The notes under the pieces: model-generated
The model's database searches: none
Seen by the model: only the letters and a program-made list of their open reading frames with translations
What the model was told of the DNA's origin: nothing
Shown here: positions 1 to 5,495 of the stretch, one piece after another
Position numbering within the stretch: position 1 is the first letter of the stretch
How the letters are laid out: each line of letters opens with the position of its first letter
Source: REEB481 sp039796915
GTDB taxonomy: Bacteria; Bacteroidota; Bacteroidia; NS11-12g; UBA955
DNA: 5,495 nucleotides
Reading direction: 5' to 3'
Assembly (NCBI GenBank): GCA_039796915.1
Contig: JBDKIU010000049.1
Coordinates: 1-5,495, forward strand
Position numbers and translations under genes: made by a program

Positions 1-131
1 GTTTGCTTCTTGGACTTCTTGCCCACGGCCACGATGACTTCGTCAAAAATGCTCGCCGCACGCATCACGATGTCGGCATGACCCAGGGTAATCGGGTCAA
101 AAGTTCCTGGAAATACCGCAGTTTTCTTCAT
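1..131 (-). CDS. coaD: Phosphopantetheine adenylyltransferase, N-terminal part (cut by window edge)
   Basis: CoaD transfers AMP from ATP to 4'-phosphopantetheine, giving dephospho-CoA; this is the next-to-last step of coenzyme A synthesis in the cytoplasm. Only the first 43 residues are present, because the gene runs off the left end of the window. They begin MKKTAVFPGTFDPITLGH, the nucleotidyltransferase signature of the family: residues 9-18 hold the GTFDP segment and the T-x-G-H motif whose His18 contacts ATP. The following stretch (DIVMRAASIFDEVIVAV) also fits the family. The full protein is usually about 160 residues. The ATG at 131 gives the standard family N-terminus. The gene lies 24 nt downstream of the glycosyltransferase gene on the same strand, so the two may share an mRNA, although a weak -7-like element lies in the gap. 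No Shine-Dalgarno sequence is visible. Confidence 0.96.
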   Translation of the reverse strand, partial: MKKTAVFPGTFDPITLGHADIVMRAASIFDEVIVAVGKKSKKQ

Positions 132-141
132 GGCAACGGGG

Positions 142-149
142 CGAAGATA
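142..149 (-). promoter_or_regulatory. Weak Bacteroidota -7-like element before coaD
   Basis: On the minus strand this reads TATCTTCG, which matches the Bacteroidota -7 consensus TAnnTTTG except for one base (C for T). It lies 10 nt upstream of the coaD ATG, in the 24-nt gap after the glycosyltransferase stop codon. It could let coaD be transcribed independently of the upstream gene. A single 8-mer with a mismatch is weak evidence, and the -33 region would fall inside the upstream coding sequence. Confidence 0.3.
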
Positions 150-155
150 CTGGAA

Positions 156-1796
156 TCAGCGTGTTCCGAAGTGTATCAGGTAGAGTGTATCAACAGCCTT
201 GCCGCGCGTAGCCCGGTTCAGAAAGTTGAGTCGCAGGGCAGTAGGACGGTAATCAGCGTAGGTTTTAAAGATGGTGTAATTACACTGCTCCGCATTCAGG
301 CTGTCCAGCGTGTTTTTCTTGCACAAGGTGTAATAGGGTTTACAAATCCGAATGTCGTTGCCGTGCCAATACGGACTGATGTGTTCGCTGTAGAACTCAA
401 ACGCGTGGATGTTCGAGGCCTGCGGTGCATGCCTGAATTGTTCGATGGGGATGTTTAATTCCCTGATGTCGCGGGCAGCCACTGCGGGGGCCTCGTAACG
501 CAATAAGTTCGGGTAGAAATAGCTGTTCATCTGGAAGTTCAGGGCCACGGCGGCGAGCACACATGCCAATATCCACTTTTGAAGTCCTGTTCCGTGGTGT
601 TTTTTCCAGAATAAGGCCATGGATGCCCAAAAAATAACAACACAGAGCAACAATCCCCAGAACCTTAAATCCAAGGGTGGGAAGATGAACGTAGGAATGG
701 CTAAAGCCAGCAGCAACATCACCGGTGGAAACAGCTGGAATGCGGCAAGGAACCAACGCGCGGATTTTGTTTTCTGCTCCAGCTGTTCCTTCAGAAAACC
801 AGCCAGAAACATGGCCGCAAACGGATAACACACGAATACATAATGCGGTAACTTATAGTGAGAAAGGGATAATGCTGCGAAGGGCAGCAGCCAGCCACTC
901 AGACTGATGAATTCCGTGTGCGTGGACATGGATTGAAAGCGGTTGCGCACCCATGCGCTGATGCTGACGTATAAAGCCCCGATTACAGCAAGGCTCCAGG
1001 GTGCAAAGGACCAGAGAAATATGTGTGTGAAATAGAAATAGCCGGCATCGTTCGACCATACATTCTCGCCGGTGATGCGTCCAAAGCTTTGTTTCCACAG
1101 GAAAAAATATGGCCCTTCCCAGCCGTATTGTCGGTAGAGCCCGACGAACATGGGCAGGAGCAAAAAGCCCACCAGCAGCAAGCCTAAAATCCAAACCGGA
1201 CGAAAAATTTGTTTCCATTCACGGCGCAACAGCCAATGTCCGCCCAGGGCCATGGCCGGCGCAATCAGTCCAATCGGACCTTTGCTCATCATGGCCAGTG
1301 CAACGCCGCCGAAACCAGCAATCAAGTGCACCGCTTTTCCCGAGCTGCTGAACCGATCGAGCTGCCAAACGGCAAACACCACAAAACCAGCCAGCAGGGT
1401 ATCGGTACGCACATCATTGTTGAACTGATACCAGGCCAGGCTGCTGCCCAGGATGATGGCGGCCAGTAATCCGGTTTTGCGGTCGTACCAGCGCTCAGTG
1501 AGCCGAAACAGGCTGTACAACCCCAACAAGGTAACCAGGAAGCTGGGCAGTTTATAGACCAGATTGCCCGGCCCGAAGATTTTGAACAAAAGGGCAGACA
1601 ACCAAAACAACAGCGGTGGCTTGTCCAGATAGTTTTCGCCGCGGTGCATCACTTCCAGAAAACTGCCGGAATCAGCCATTTCCCTGCTGATGGAAGCGTA
1701 TTGCGACGCATCTACGTCCATCACATCTACCCATAATCCGGGCAGATACGCCAGGAGCACAAGAGCAAGTATTCCGTAGAGTGTTTTTTCGCGCAT
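156..1796 (-). CDS. ArnT/PMT-like (GT39/GT83-type) membrane glycosyltransferase
   Basis: This 546-residue integral membrane protein is of the size and layout of ArnT-like glycosyltransferases, which move a sugar from a polyprenyl-phosphate carrier onto lipid A, another glycolipid or protein on the periplasmic face of the inner membrane. Residues 6-24 form the first membrane helix. An acidic first loop follows (DVDASQYA, Asp27 and Asp29), where family members carry the catalytic acidic residue. Family-typical motifs are KPPL at 59-62, SKGPIG at 171-176 and HYKLPHYV at 313-320. About ten further hydrophobic segments continue to near residue 420. The remaining ~120 residues form a soluble tail, probably periplasmic, with cysteines at 485, 492 and 505. 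The acceptor and sugar cannot be told from sequence. The ATG at 1796 is secure, because an in-frame TAA lies just upstream, inside the -7 element. The gene is probably transcribed with coaD; the upstream spacer carries REP-like repeats. Confidence 0.9.
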   Translation of the reverse strand: MREKTLYGILALVLLAYLPGLWVDVMDVDASQYASISREMADSGSFLEVMHRGENYLDKPPLLFWLSALLFKIFGPGNLVYKLPSFLVTLLGLYSLFRLTERWYDRKTGLLAAIILGSSLAWYQFNNDVRTDTLLAGFVVFAVWQLDRFSSSGKAVHLIAGFGGVALAMMSKGPIGLIAPAMALGGHWLLRREWKQIFRPVWILGLLLVGFLLLPMFVGLYRQYGWEGPYFFLWKQSFGRITGENVWSNDAGYFYFTHIFLWSFAPWSLAVIGALYVSISAWVRNRFQSMSTHTEFISLSGWLLPFAALSLSHYKLPHYVFVCYPFAAMFLAGFLKEQLEQKTKSARWFLAAFQLFPPVMLLLALAIPTFIFPPLDLRFWGLLLCVVIFWASMALFWKKHHGTGLQKWILACVLAAVALNFQMNSYFYPNLLRYEAPAVAARDIRELNIPIEQFRHAPQASNIHAFEFYSEHISPYWHGNDIRICKPYYTLCKKNTLDSLNAEQCNYTIFKTYADYRPTALRLNFLNRATRGKAVDTLYLIHFGTR

Positions 1797-1800
1797 GCCG

Positions 1801-1808
1801 CAAATTTA
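1801..1808 (-). promoter_or_regulatory. Bacteroidota -7 promoter element for the glycosyltransferase gene
   Basis: The minus strand reads TAAATTTG, a full match to the Bacteroidota -7 consensus TAnnTTTG. Only 4 nt (CGGC) separate it from the ATG at 1796, so transcription would start at or almost at the start codon. About 18 nt further upstream is a TTCG (1827-1830) that could serve as a weak -33 element; it belongs to the left REP-like repeat. The consensus is from published Bacteroides work; use of this site is inferred. Confidence 0.6.
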
Positions 1809-1813
1809 ACGGA

Positions 1814-1833
1814 GGGTGAGCGGAGTCGAATCC
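1814..1833 (+). repeat. REP-like repeat, left copy
   Basis: This 20-nt sequence begins GGGTGAGCGGAG and reads on through TCGAATCC. It matches the reverse complement of 1908-1927 at 18 of 20 positions. The core TGAGCGGAGTCGAA resembles short dispersed intergenic palindromes that I recall from Bacteroidota and other environmental genomes. This copy has only a short self-pairing stem (GGGT with ATCC, including one G-U pair). It ends 5 nt upstream of the glycosyltransferase -7 element. Confidence 0.6.
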
Positions 1834-1901
1834 GCCGTGAACGGAATGAAGTAAAGGTGATGCGTTGTGGTCCTTGCGTTTGGTTCCGCACAATTGGCGA
1901 G

Positions 1902-1933
1902 ACTGTTGGGTTCGGCTCCGCTCACCCAACAGT
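1902..1933 (-). repeat. REP-like hairpin, right copy
   Basis: A perfect 10-bp stem (ACTGTTGGGT at 1902-1911 pairing with ACCCAACAGT at 1924-1933) encloses a 12-nt loop, TCGGCTCCGCTC. The inner 20 nt (1908-1927) are the inverted partner of the repeat at 1814-1833. The hairpin starts 11 nt after the stop codon of the DUF4139 gene, a usual place for REP elements, where they can protect mRNA 3' ends or affect termination. No run of T follows it on the minus strand, so it is not a standard intrinsic terminator. Confidence 0.7.
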
Positions 1934-1944
1934 GACTGCATGGC

Positions 1945-3639
1945 TCAATACCCCAGCAATTCCAGCTCTTTGGGATAAACCACACGGTAGCGAACCCTGA
2001 TTTTTTGGGTTTCGGCAGGCTTCAGCGTGAGTTTCCAGGTGAGCTGTCCACTTTCTTTATCGTGAATGGTTTTTACGCCGGTCGGAGTTTCAAATTTTAC
2101 TTCGTCAATACGGATTTCTTCTGAAGTTGAAACTGGAATCTGATCCCGAATCTCCAGATTGATGGATTCTTTGTTGGTATTGTTCAGCTGAATTTCATAC
2201 CCCAGTTCCATGGATTTTTTGCCGCCCACCAGCTGACGTGTGGCGTAATTTCGAATCAGCTTCCGCTCGGCGAGCACTTTTTTATCCTTCCCAAACGATA
2301 ACTTTAATGTGTCGGTTTCCGGATTCAGGTCCAGCTGGCTTTGTCCGGTGAAGCTTCCTTTGAAAAATAGATTAGCAGGCCCTGGCAGCAGGTTTAATTC
2401 CTGCCAGCCGGTTACATCCGCCACCAGGAATACGCTCTTTTCCAATTTCGGAATGGTGTAATAGCTGAAGTTTCCGGGCAGGGAATATTCCTTCAGGGAA
2501 ACCAGCTGAATTTTTCCATCCGCAGGAATGGTGTAGGGAAGGGCAATTTCATAATCTACCGCAATGGCACTGCTGTTCACGGCAATCAGGTTGCCCAGTG
2601 TTTGGGTGTTCAGCGACTTGCGCAGCCGATCCTGCCGCTGGTCGTCCATGTCTTCTTCCGCGCGCGACATCACCGCAACTCCGGCCATTTCTTGCTGAAC
2701 AGGCGGCGCATTTTGCACCCTGATACCGTCCACGTAACCTTCAGGCTCGTAGTTTTTATTTCTGAAGCCAAAACCGTCGTTTTTCCGCAATACCGGCAGG
2801 TTGCTGCTGGTATTTGGCGTTCCGGTGCTCAGGATGAGCGGCACCTGATTCCATTCTTCTCCGGAATTTTGGTACACGCTGGCTTTGCTGATTACGCGCA
2901 CCGGCTGATTGAGGCCTTCGGCACGCAAATCATATAAAGGGCTCCAGCCGGCGTTCTGAACCAGATACGTACATTCAATCTCGGTGGCAGTGGCTTGTTC
3001 GCTGGCCAGTTGCAACACGATTTCGCCGGTAAGTTTGCTCGAGTTTCCGGAGCGTTCGGCAATTTGATTCCGCAGTTTGCTGACCTGCTCCTGCAGCTTG
3101 CCCATGCGCTGTACTACATCGAAATGCTCCTCGCGGATTTGATTCATACGGGCGCGGAATAAGTCGGCTACCTTTTGCAATTCAGCCGCATTCACCCCGT
3201 TCTGACTTCCGCCAATACTTCTGTTGTTCAGGAAAATCTCAGATTCCTTTTCCAATACATTTTTCCGGGTTTCCAGCCTGCGGATCTCGGTTTCGAGCAT
3301 AGCTACAGAATCCTGCCAAACCCTGATTTGTTGTGGCAGTTTCACCGGAACCATATAATTGTTGCGAAAGGTGGCACTGAGTACCGCCACATTATTGGTG
3401 CTGGAAACCTGTATGCTGGAAGCGTTGATGTTCGGCGACAGGTTGCCCAGAATGATTTCACTTACACCCTTGGGAAGTTCGGTTCGGGCACTGCGATATA
3501 CTTCTGCGCCCTGCAGATATAATTTCACCCGTACAATTCGCGTGGGCGTTAATGGATCCTGGTATTGTGCAGCAAGAGGTTCCATCATTGCGGCAAAGCC
3601 CAGCAGGGGAAGAACTGCCGATAAAAGCATGCTTTTCAT
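1945..3639 (-). CDS. Secreted DUF4139 (MuiA-like) protein
   Basis: This 564-residue protein matches the DUF4140-DUF4139 family, sometimes labelled 'mucoidy inhibitor MuiA'; its biochemical role is unknown. Residues 1-25 form a Sec signal peptide (MKSMLLSAVLPLLGFAAMM, then LAAQ), so it should act outside the cytoplasm. Residues 32-100 are the N-terminal domain (YLQGAEVYRSARTELPKG). Residues 105-197 look like a long alpha-helical coiled coil. DUF4139 runs from about 225 to the end, with the typical GWSPLYDLRA (231-240), LSTGTPN (270-276) and LLPGPANLFFKGSF (417-430). A polar linker (about 285-345) lies within the DUF4139 part. The ATG at 3639 is preferred over one at 3687: it starts the signal peptide directly and lies 5 nt from a -7-like element, whereas the longer form adds 16 residues encoded across that element. 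It lies alone between rsmD and the glycosyltransferase gene, with spacers of 89 and 148 nt. Confidence 0.88.
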   Translation of the reverse strand: MKSMLLSAVLPLLGFAAMMEPLAAQYQDPLTPTRIVRVKLYLQGAEVYRSARTELPKGVSEIILGNLSPNINASSIQVSSTNNVAVLSATFRNNYMVPVKLPQQIRVWQDSVAMLETEIRRLETRKNVLEKESEIFLNNRSIGGSQNGVNAAELQKVADLFRARMNQIREEHFDVVQRMGKLQEQVSKLRNQIAERSGNSSKLTGEIVLQLASEQATATEIECTYLVQNAGWSPLYDLRAEGLNQPVRVISKASVYQNSGEEWNQVPLILSTGTPNTSSNLPVLRKNDGFGFRNKNYEPEGYVDGIRVQNAPPVQQEMAGVAVMSRAEEDMDDQRQDRLRKSLNTQTLGNLIAVNSSAIAVDYEIALPYTIPADGKIQLVSLKEYSLPGNFSYYTIPKLEKSVFLVADVTGWQELNLLPGPANLFFKGSFTGQSQLDLNPETDTLKLSFGKDKKVLAERKLIRNYATRQLVGGKKSMELGYEIQLNNTNKESINLEIRDQIPVSTSEEIRIDEVKFETPTGVKTIHDKESGQLTWKLTLKPAETQKIRVRYRVVYPKELELLGY

Positions 3640-3644
3640 GCCTT

Positions 3645-3652
3645 CGAAAGTA
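3645..3652 (-). promoter_or_regulatory. Bacteroidota -7-like element for the DUF4139 gene
   Basis: The minus strand reads TACTTTCG, one mismatch from TAnnTTTG, and lies 5 nt from the ATG at 3639. The spacing matches the elements before the glycosyltransferase (4 nt) and DUF3822 (5 nt) genes, which supports it despite the mismatch. I see no convincing -33 element upstream. Confidence 0.45.
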
Positions 3653-3728
3653 CGACGCGCCTTTGGTGTTGTGAGCGTGAATATCATGCCTCTTCAATAC
3701 CGGTTCGCCTGGCCAGGTAAATGCCTTT

Positions 3729-4256
3729 TTATTTTTTTTGGAAGAAGCTCAGCGCGCTGCGCCCGTATTGTCTGCCTTCGTTTGGCTGTGGATCTGGAAA
3801 AAGAATATCTGGCCGGTGCTCAAGAATGAACCAGCCGCCGGTTCGCAGCAAGGGCCATACTCGTGCAGGCAGTAATTGAATTCCGGGTAAATCGTAGGGT
3901 GGGTCGGCAAATATCAGGTCAAACGATGCAGGCTGAAATCGGGAAAGTTCCTGCAGCACATCGGCACAGCGGAGTTCCCAATGTTCCAGCGCCCATTCTT
4001 TTTGCACCTGTTGCCAAATCCTTTGGTTCTTCCGGTCACGGTCCACCGAAACAACCTGACAGCCTCTGGACAGGAACTCCAGCGAAACAATTCCGGAGCC
4101 GGCAAACAAATCCAGCACCTGTAGTTCTTCCAGGGGAAAATGCTGTTCCAGACGACTGAACAGTGCCTCACGCGTCAAATCTGTGGTGGGCTTTACCTGT
4201 TCCGGAAACACTGTTTTCAGGGTTTTACCGGCCAGCTTCCCGCCTACGATCCGCAT
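3729..4256 (-). CDS. rsmD: 16S rRNA (guanine(966)-N2)-methyltransferase
   Basis: RsmD uses S-adenosylmethionine to methylate the N2 of G966 in 16S rRNA during assembly of the 30S subunit. The 175-residue protein has the normal length and the whole family layout. An N-terminal RNA-facing segment (MRIVGGKLAGKTL) is followed by KPTTDLTREALFSRL (22-36), close to the usual RPT-D-REALFN motif. The SAM-binding glycine loop DLFAGSG is at 49-55, SVDRD at 70-74, and the catalytic DPPY motif at 118-121. The protein ends in FFQKK, encoded by a run of eight A just before the TAA. The ATG at 4256 lies inside the end of the DUF3822 gene (13-nt overlap), which suggests co-transcription and coupled translation. 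No -7 element stands before this start, as expected for the second gene of an operon. Confidence 0.95.
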   Translation of the reverse strand: MRIVGGKLAGKTLKTVFPEQVKPTTDLTREALFSRLEQHFPLEELQVLDLFAGSGIVSLEFLSRGCQVVSVDRDRKNQRIWQQVQKEWALEHWELRCADVLQELSRFQPASFDLIFADPPYDLPGIQLLPARVWPLLRTGGWFILEHRPDILFPDPQPNEGRQYGRSALSFFQKK

Positions 4257-4978
4257 GCCGGAGTTTTGGCCAACAGGTACAGGAGCAAAGGATCGGGTGG
4301 CAATGATTCGCCAACCAATGCGCGGATGCCATCATAGGAAAAGGCTCCGAAAAAGCGGAAATAAGAAGTGAAGTTGCGGTAAGCTTTGAAGTCGTCAGGG
4401 CTGTTCAGCAGCAATTCGCACACCGCATCTTCCACAGGAATTCCAAGGTCACGCAGGGCTGCTACCAGGAAATATAATACGGCGTGTTCGTTTTCGGCGT
4501 GATGCTTTTGATAATAAGCCAGTTGTGCCCCGTTGAAAATCATGACATGCACCTGTTCATCGAGCAACATCACCAGGCTGTAATTCTGCGTGCCGGCATG
4601 AGTTGCACGTTCTTTGGCAATATGGTACAAAACTTCCGCCAGTGGAATATGCACGGTTTCCGGTGCGCTGGGAAAAGCGGTCACCAGAATCAGGTTGTCC
4701 ATCGGTTTTTCCTGAAGCGCTCCTGCTTCCACCCAGGGCAATGCTTTGAGTCCGGAAAAGGCCGCTGGGATAAAGCTGCTTTCCGCATCCAGATCCAACT
4801 TCGGAATCGCTGCGGAGCCTGCTTCGCCTTCACGGATTTCATAAAAAGAAGGATGGCCGTCGGCATCCCAGCCCAGACAAAACACTTTGCCATCGTGCAC
4901 GGCTATGCGCATTTCCTGAGCCGACTCGCGACTTTTAAATTGCCAAAACACCCTTGATGATTCAGGCTTTTCCGCCAT
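4244..4978 (-). CDS. DUF3822 family protein
   Basis: This 244-residue protein resembles DUF3822, a Bacteroidota family of unknown function; from memory, a solved member has an actin-like ATPase fold. The match rests on overall layout: a beta-rich N-terminal half (IAVHDGKVFCLGWD at 25-38, NLILVTAFPS at 95-104), then SLVMLLDEQVHVMIFNG (134-150), and a helix after AYYQKHHAENEHAVLYFL (154-171). No signal peptide or membrane helix is seen, so it is probably cytoplasmic. The frame is open upstream to an ATG at 5089, but that extension has an unlikely Arg/Cys-rich composition and would span the -7 element. The ATG at 4978 is therefore chosen. The 13-nt overlap with rsmD suggests one operon and possibly a role linked to rRNA modification; the last point is inference. 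I could not match individual family residues, so the assignment is good but not certain. Confidence 0.75.
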   Translation of the reverse strand: MAEKPESSRVFWQFKSRESAQEMRIAVHDGKVFCLGWDADGHPSFYEIREGEAGSAAIPKLDLDAESSFIPAAFSGLKALPWVEAGALQEKPMDNLILVTAFPSAPETVHIPLAEVLYHIAKERATHAGTQNYSLVMLLDEQVHVMIFNGAQLAYYQKHHAENEHAVLYFLVAALRDLGIPVEDAVCELLLNSPDDFKAYRNFTSYFRFFGAFSYDGIRALVGESLPPDPLLLYLLAKTPACGS

Positions 4979-4983
4979 TTGGG

Positions 4984-4991
4984 CAAAGATA
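4984..4991 (-). promoter_or_regulatory. Bacteroidota -7 promoter element for DUF3822-rsmD
   Basis: The minus strand reads TATCTTTG, a full match to TAnnTTTG, and lies 5 nt upstream of the ATG at 4978. It probably drives the DUF3822-rsmD operon with little or no 5' leader. No clear TTG is found at the usual -33 distance. Confidence 0.6.
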
Positions 4992-5108
4992 AATCCAAAA
5001 GCGGCATCTGCCGTTGGCTTTCCGCATGGTTGTGCCCACGGATTCTGTCGGCGCCAATTTCTTGCCGAACAGTTGCGGAACAGGCGCATTTCTGCCGGAA
5101 AATATTCC

Positions 5109-5116
5109 CAACTTTG
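5109..5116 (+). promoter_or_regulatory. Bacteroidota -7-like element for the ABC exporter gene
   Basis: The plus strand reads CAACTTTG, one mismatch from TAnnTTTG (C for the first T), and is followed by 8 nt before the ATG at 5125. A TTTC about 16 nt upstream could be a poor -33 element. With the element at 4984-4991 it makes a divergent promoter pair in a 146-nt spacer. That spacer shows no other strong operator-like palindrome. Confidence 0.45.
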
Positions 5117-5124
5117 CCGCCCTT

Positions 5125-5495
5125 ATGTCGAAACCTCCTTTTTGGAAACAAGTGGACTGGAAGCTGTTGCGCAGGGTTTTGCTGATCGCCAGGCCCTTTC
5201 GCCCATTGCTGAGGATTTCGGCCGTACTCACCATCCTCCAGGGATTGTTGGTTGGTTTGCAGCCCTACCTGATTCAGCAAACATTGGATGTTCAGGTGGC
5301 TGGCCGCGATGTTTCCGGCATTGCGCGCATGAGCCTGATTCTGCTGGGGTTGGTATTGCTTCAGGCCCTGGTTACCTTTCTTTCCGGATATTTCAGTGCA
5401 CGCGCCGGACAAGAAGTGGTGCGCACCCTGCGCAACTATGTGTACGAACACCTGGTGGCCCTGCGTATGAAGTTCTACGACAAAACGCCCGTGGG
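5125..5495 (+). CDS. ABC exporter (fused permease/ATPase), N-terminal part (cut by window edge)
   Basis: The first 123 residues of an MsbA-like ABC exporter are present; the gene runs off the right end of the window. They begin MSKPPFWKQVDWKLLRRVL, an amphipathic elbow-helix region with the 'DWKLLRR' type start common in Bacteroidota exporters. Membrane helices follow at about 30-50 and 69-92. GQEVVRTLRNYVYEHL (95-110) and KFYDKTPVG (116-124) match the conserved start of the first long cytoplasmic loop of type I exporters. The ATP-binding domain should lie beyond the window, in a protein of about 580-600 residues. The substrate (lipid, peptide or drug) cannot be told from this part. It is divergent from DUF3822 and separated from it by 146 nt. 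No Shine-Dalgarno sequence is visible. The ATG at 5125 fits the family's usual N-terminus; no better start is seen. Confidence 0.9.
   Translation, partial: MSKPPFWKQVDWKLLRRVLLIARPFRPLLRISAVLTILQGLLVGLQPYLIQQTLDVQVAGRDVSGIARMSLILLGLVLLQALVTFLSGYFSARAGQEVVRTLRNYVYEHLVALRMKFYDKTPV

Noticed and set aside
3..458. Plus-strand open frame of 151 codons at the left end
   Set aside because: It is antisense to coaD and the end of the glycosyltransferase gene, both well recognised; its product has no family features. Other plus-strand frames opposite the minus-strand genes were dropped for the same reason.
1902..1933. Hairpin as an intrinsic terminator of the DUF4139 gene
   Set aside because: The stem is good, but no T-rich tract follows it on the minus strand; REP-like is the better label.
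3640..3687. Longer start for the DUF4139 protein (ATG at 3687)
   Set aside because: The 16 extra residues would precede a complete signal peptide, and their coding stretch covers the -7-like element.
3708..3717. Perfect palindrome CCTGGCCAGG in the spacer after rsmD
   Set aside because: It has no loop, no flanking extension and no following T run, and a 10-bp palindrome is plausible by chance; there is not enough to call it a terminator or operator.
3729..3740. Run of eight A at the end of rsmD as a programmed frameshift site
   Set aside because: The zero-frame end FFQKK is a normal end for RsmD; a -1 shift would add a tail of about a dozen residues with no visible function. It is more likely a simple homopolymer.
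4979..5089. Longer start for the DUF3822 protein (ATG at 5089)
   Set aside because: The 37 extra residues are Arg/Cys/Trp-rich and unlike the family, and they would span a perfect -7 element.
4903..5451. Minus-strand open frame of 182 codons at the right end
   Set aside because: It is antisense to the ABC exporter start, covers the divergent promoter region and has a low-complexity Gln/His/Asn-rich product; the exporter frame is convincing.
1..5495. tRNA, rRNA, CRISPR array, riboswitch, transposase or defence genes
   Set aside because: I looked on both strands; the spacers are at most 148 nt and show none of the needed conserved structures or proteins.

Overview
The window looks like chromosomal DNA from a member of the Bacteroidota. 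Three things point there. First, one gene matches DUF3822, a family I know from Bacteroidota. Second, the start codons lack Shine-Dalgarno sequences. Third, four or five starts are preceded by matches to the Bacteroidota -7 promoter element TAnnTTTG. Base composition looks moderate to slightly GC-rich for the phylum. I cannot name the genus.

Layout from left to right: the 5' part of coaD (minus strand, cut by the window edge); an ArnT/PMT-like membrane glycosyltransferase (minus, 156-1796); a 148-nt spacer with a pair of inverted REP-like repeats; a secreted DUF4139/MuiA-like protein (minus, 1945-3639); rsmD (minus, 3729-4256); a DUF3822 protein that overlaps rsmD by 13 nt (minus, 4244-4978); a 146-nt divergent promoter region; and the 5' part of an ABC exporter gene (plus, from 5125, cut by the window edge).

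The minus-strand genes probably form three transcription units: DUF3822-rsmD, DUF4139 alone, and glycosyltransferase-coaD, the last with a possible weak internal promoter for coaD. rsmD (16S rRNA m2G966 methylation) and coaD (coenzyme A synthesis) are close neighbours in many bacteria, for example ylbH-ylbI in Bacillus. Here two cell-envelope genes sit between them. The DUF4139 protein, the glycosyltransferase and the ABC exporter are all membrane or envelope proteins, but nothing in the sequence ties them into one pathway.

I found no tRNA, rRNA, CRISPR array, transposase, phage gene, toxin-antitoxin pair or defence system, and no clear case for a new multi-gene system. The best leads are the REP-like inverted repeat pair beside the glycosyltransferase promoter, and the -7 elements lying only 4-8 nt from start codons, which suggests leaderless or nearly leaderless mRNAs.
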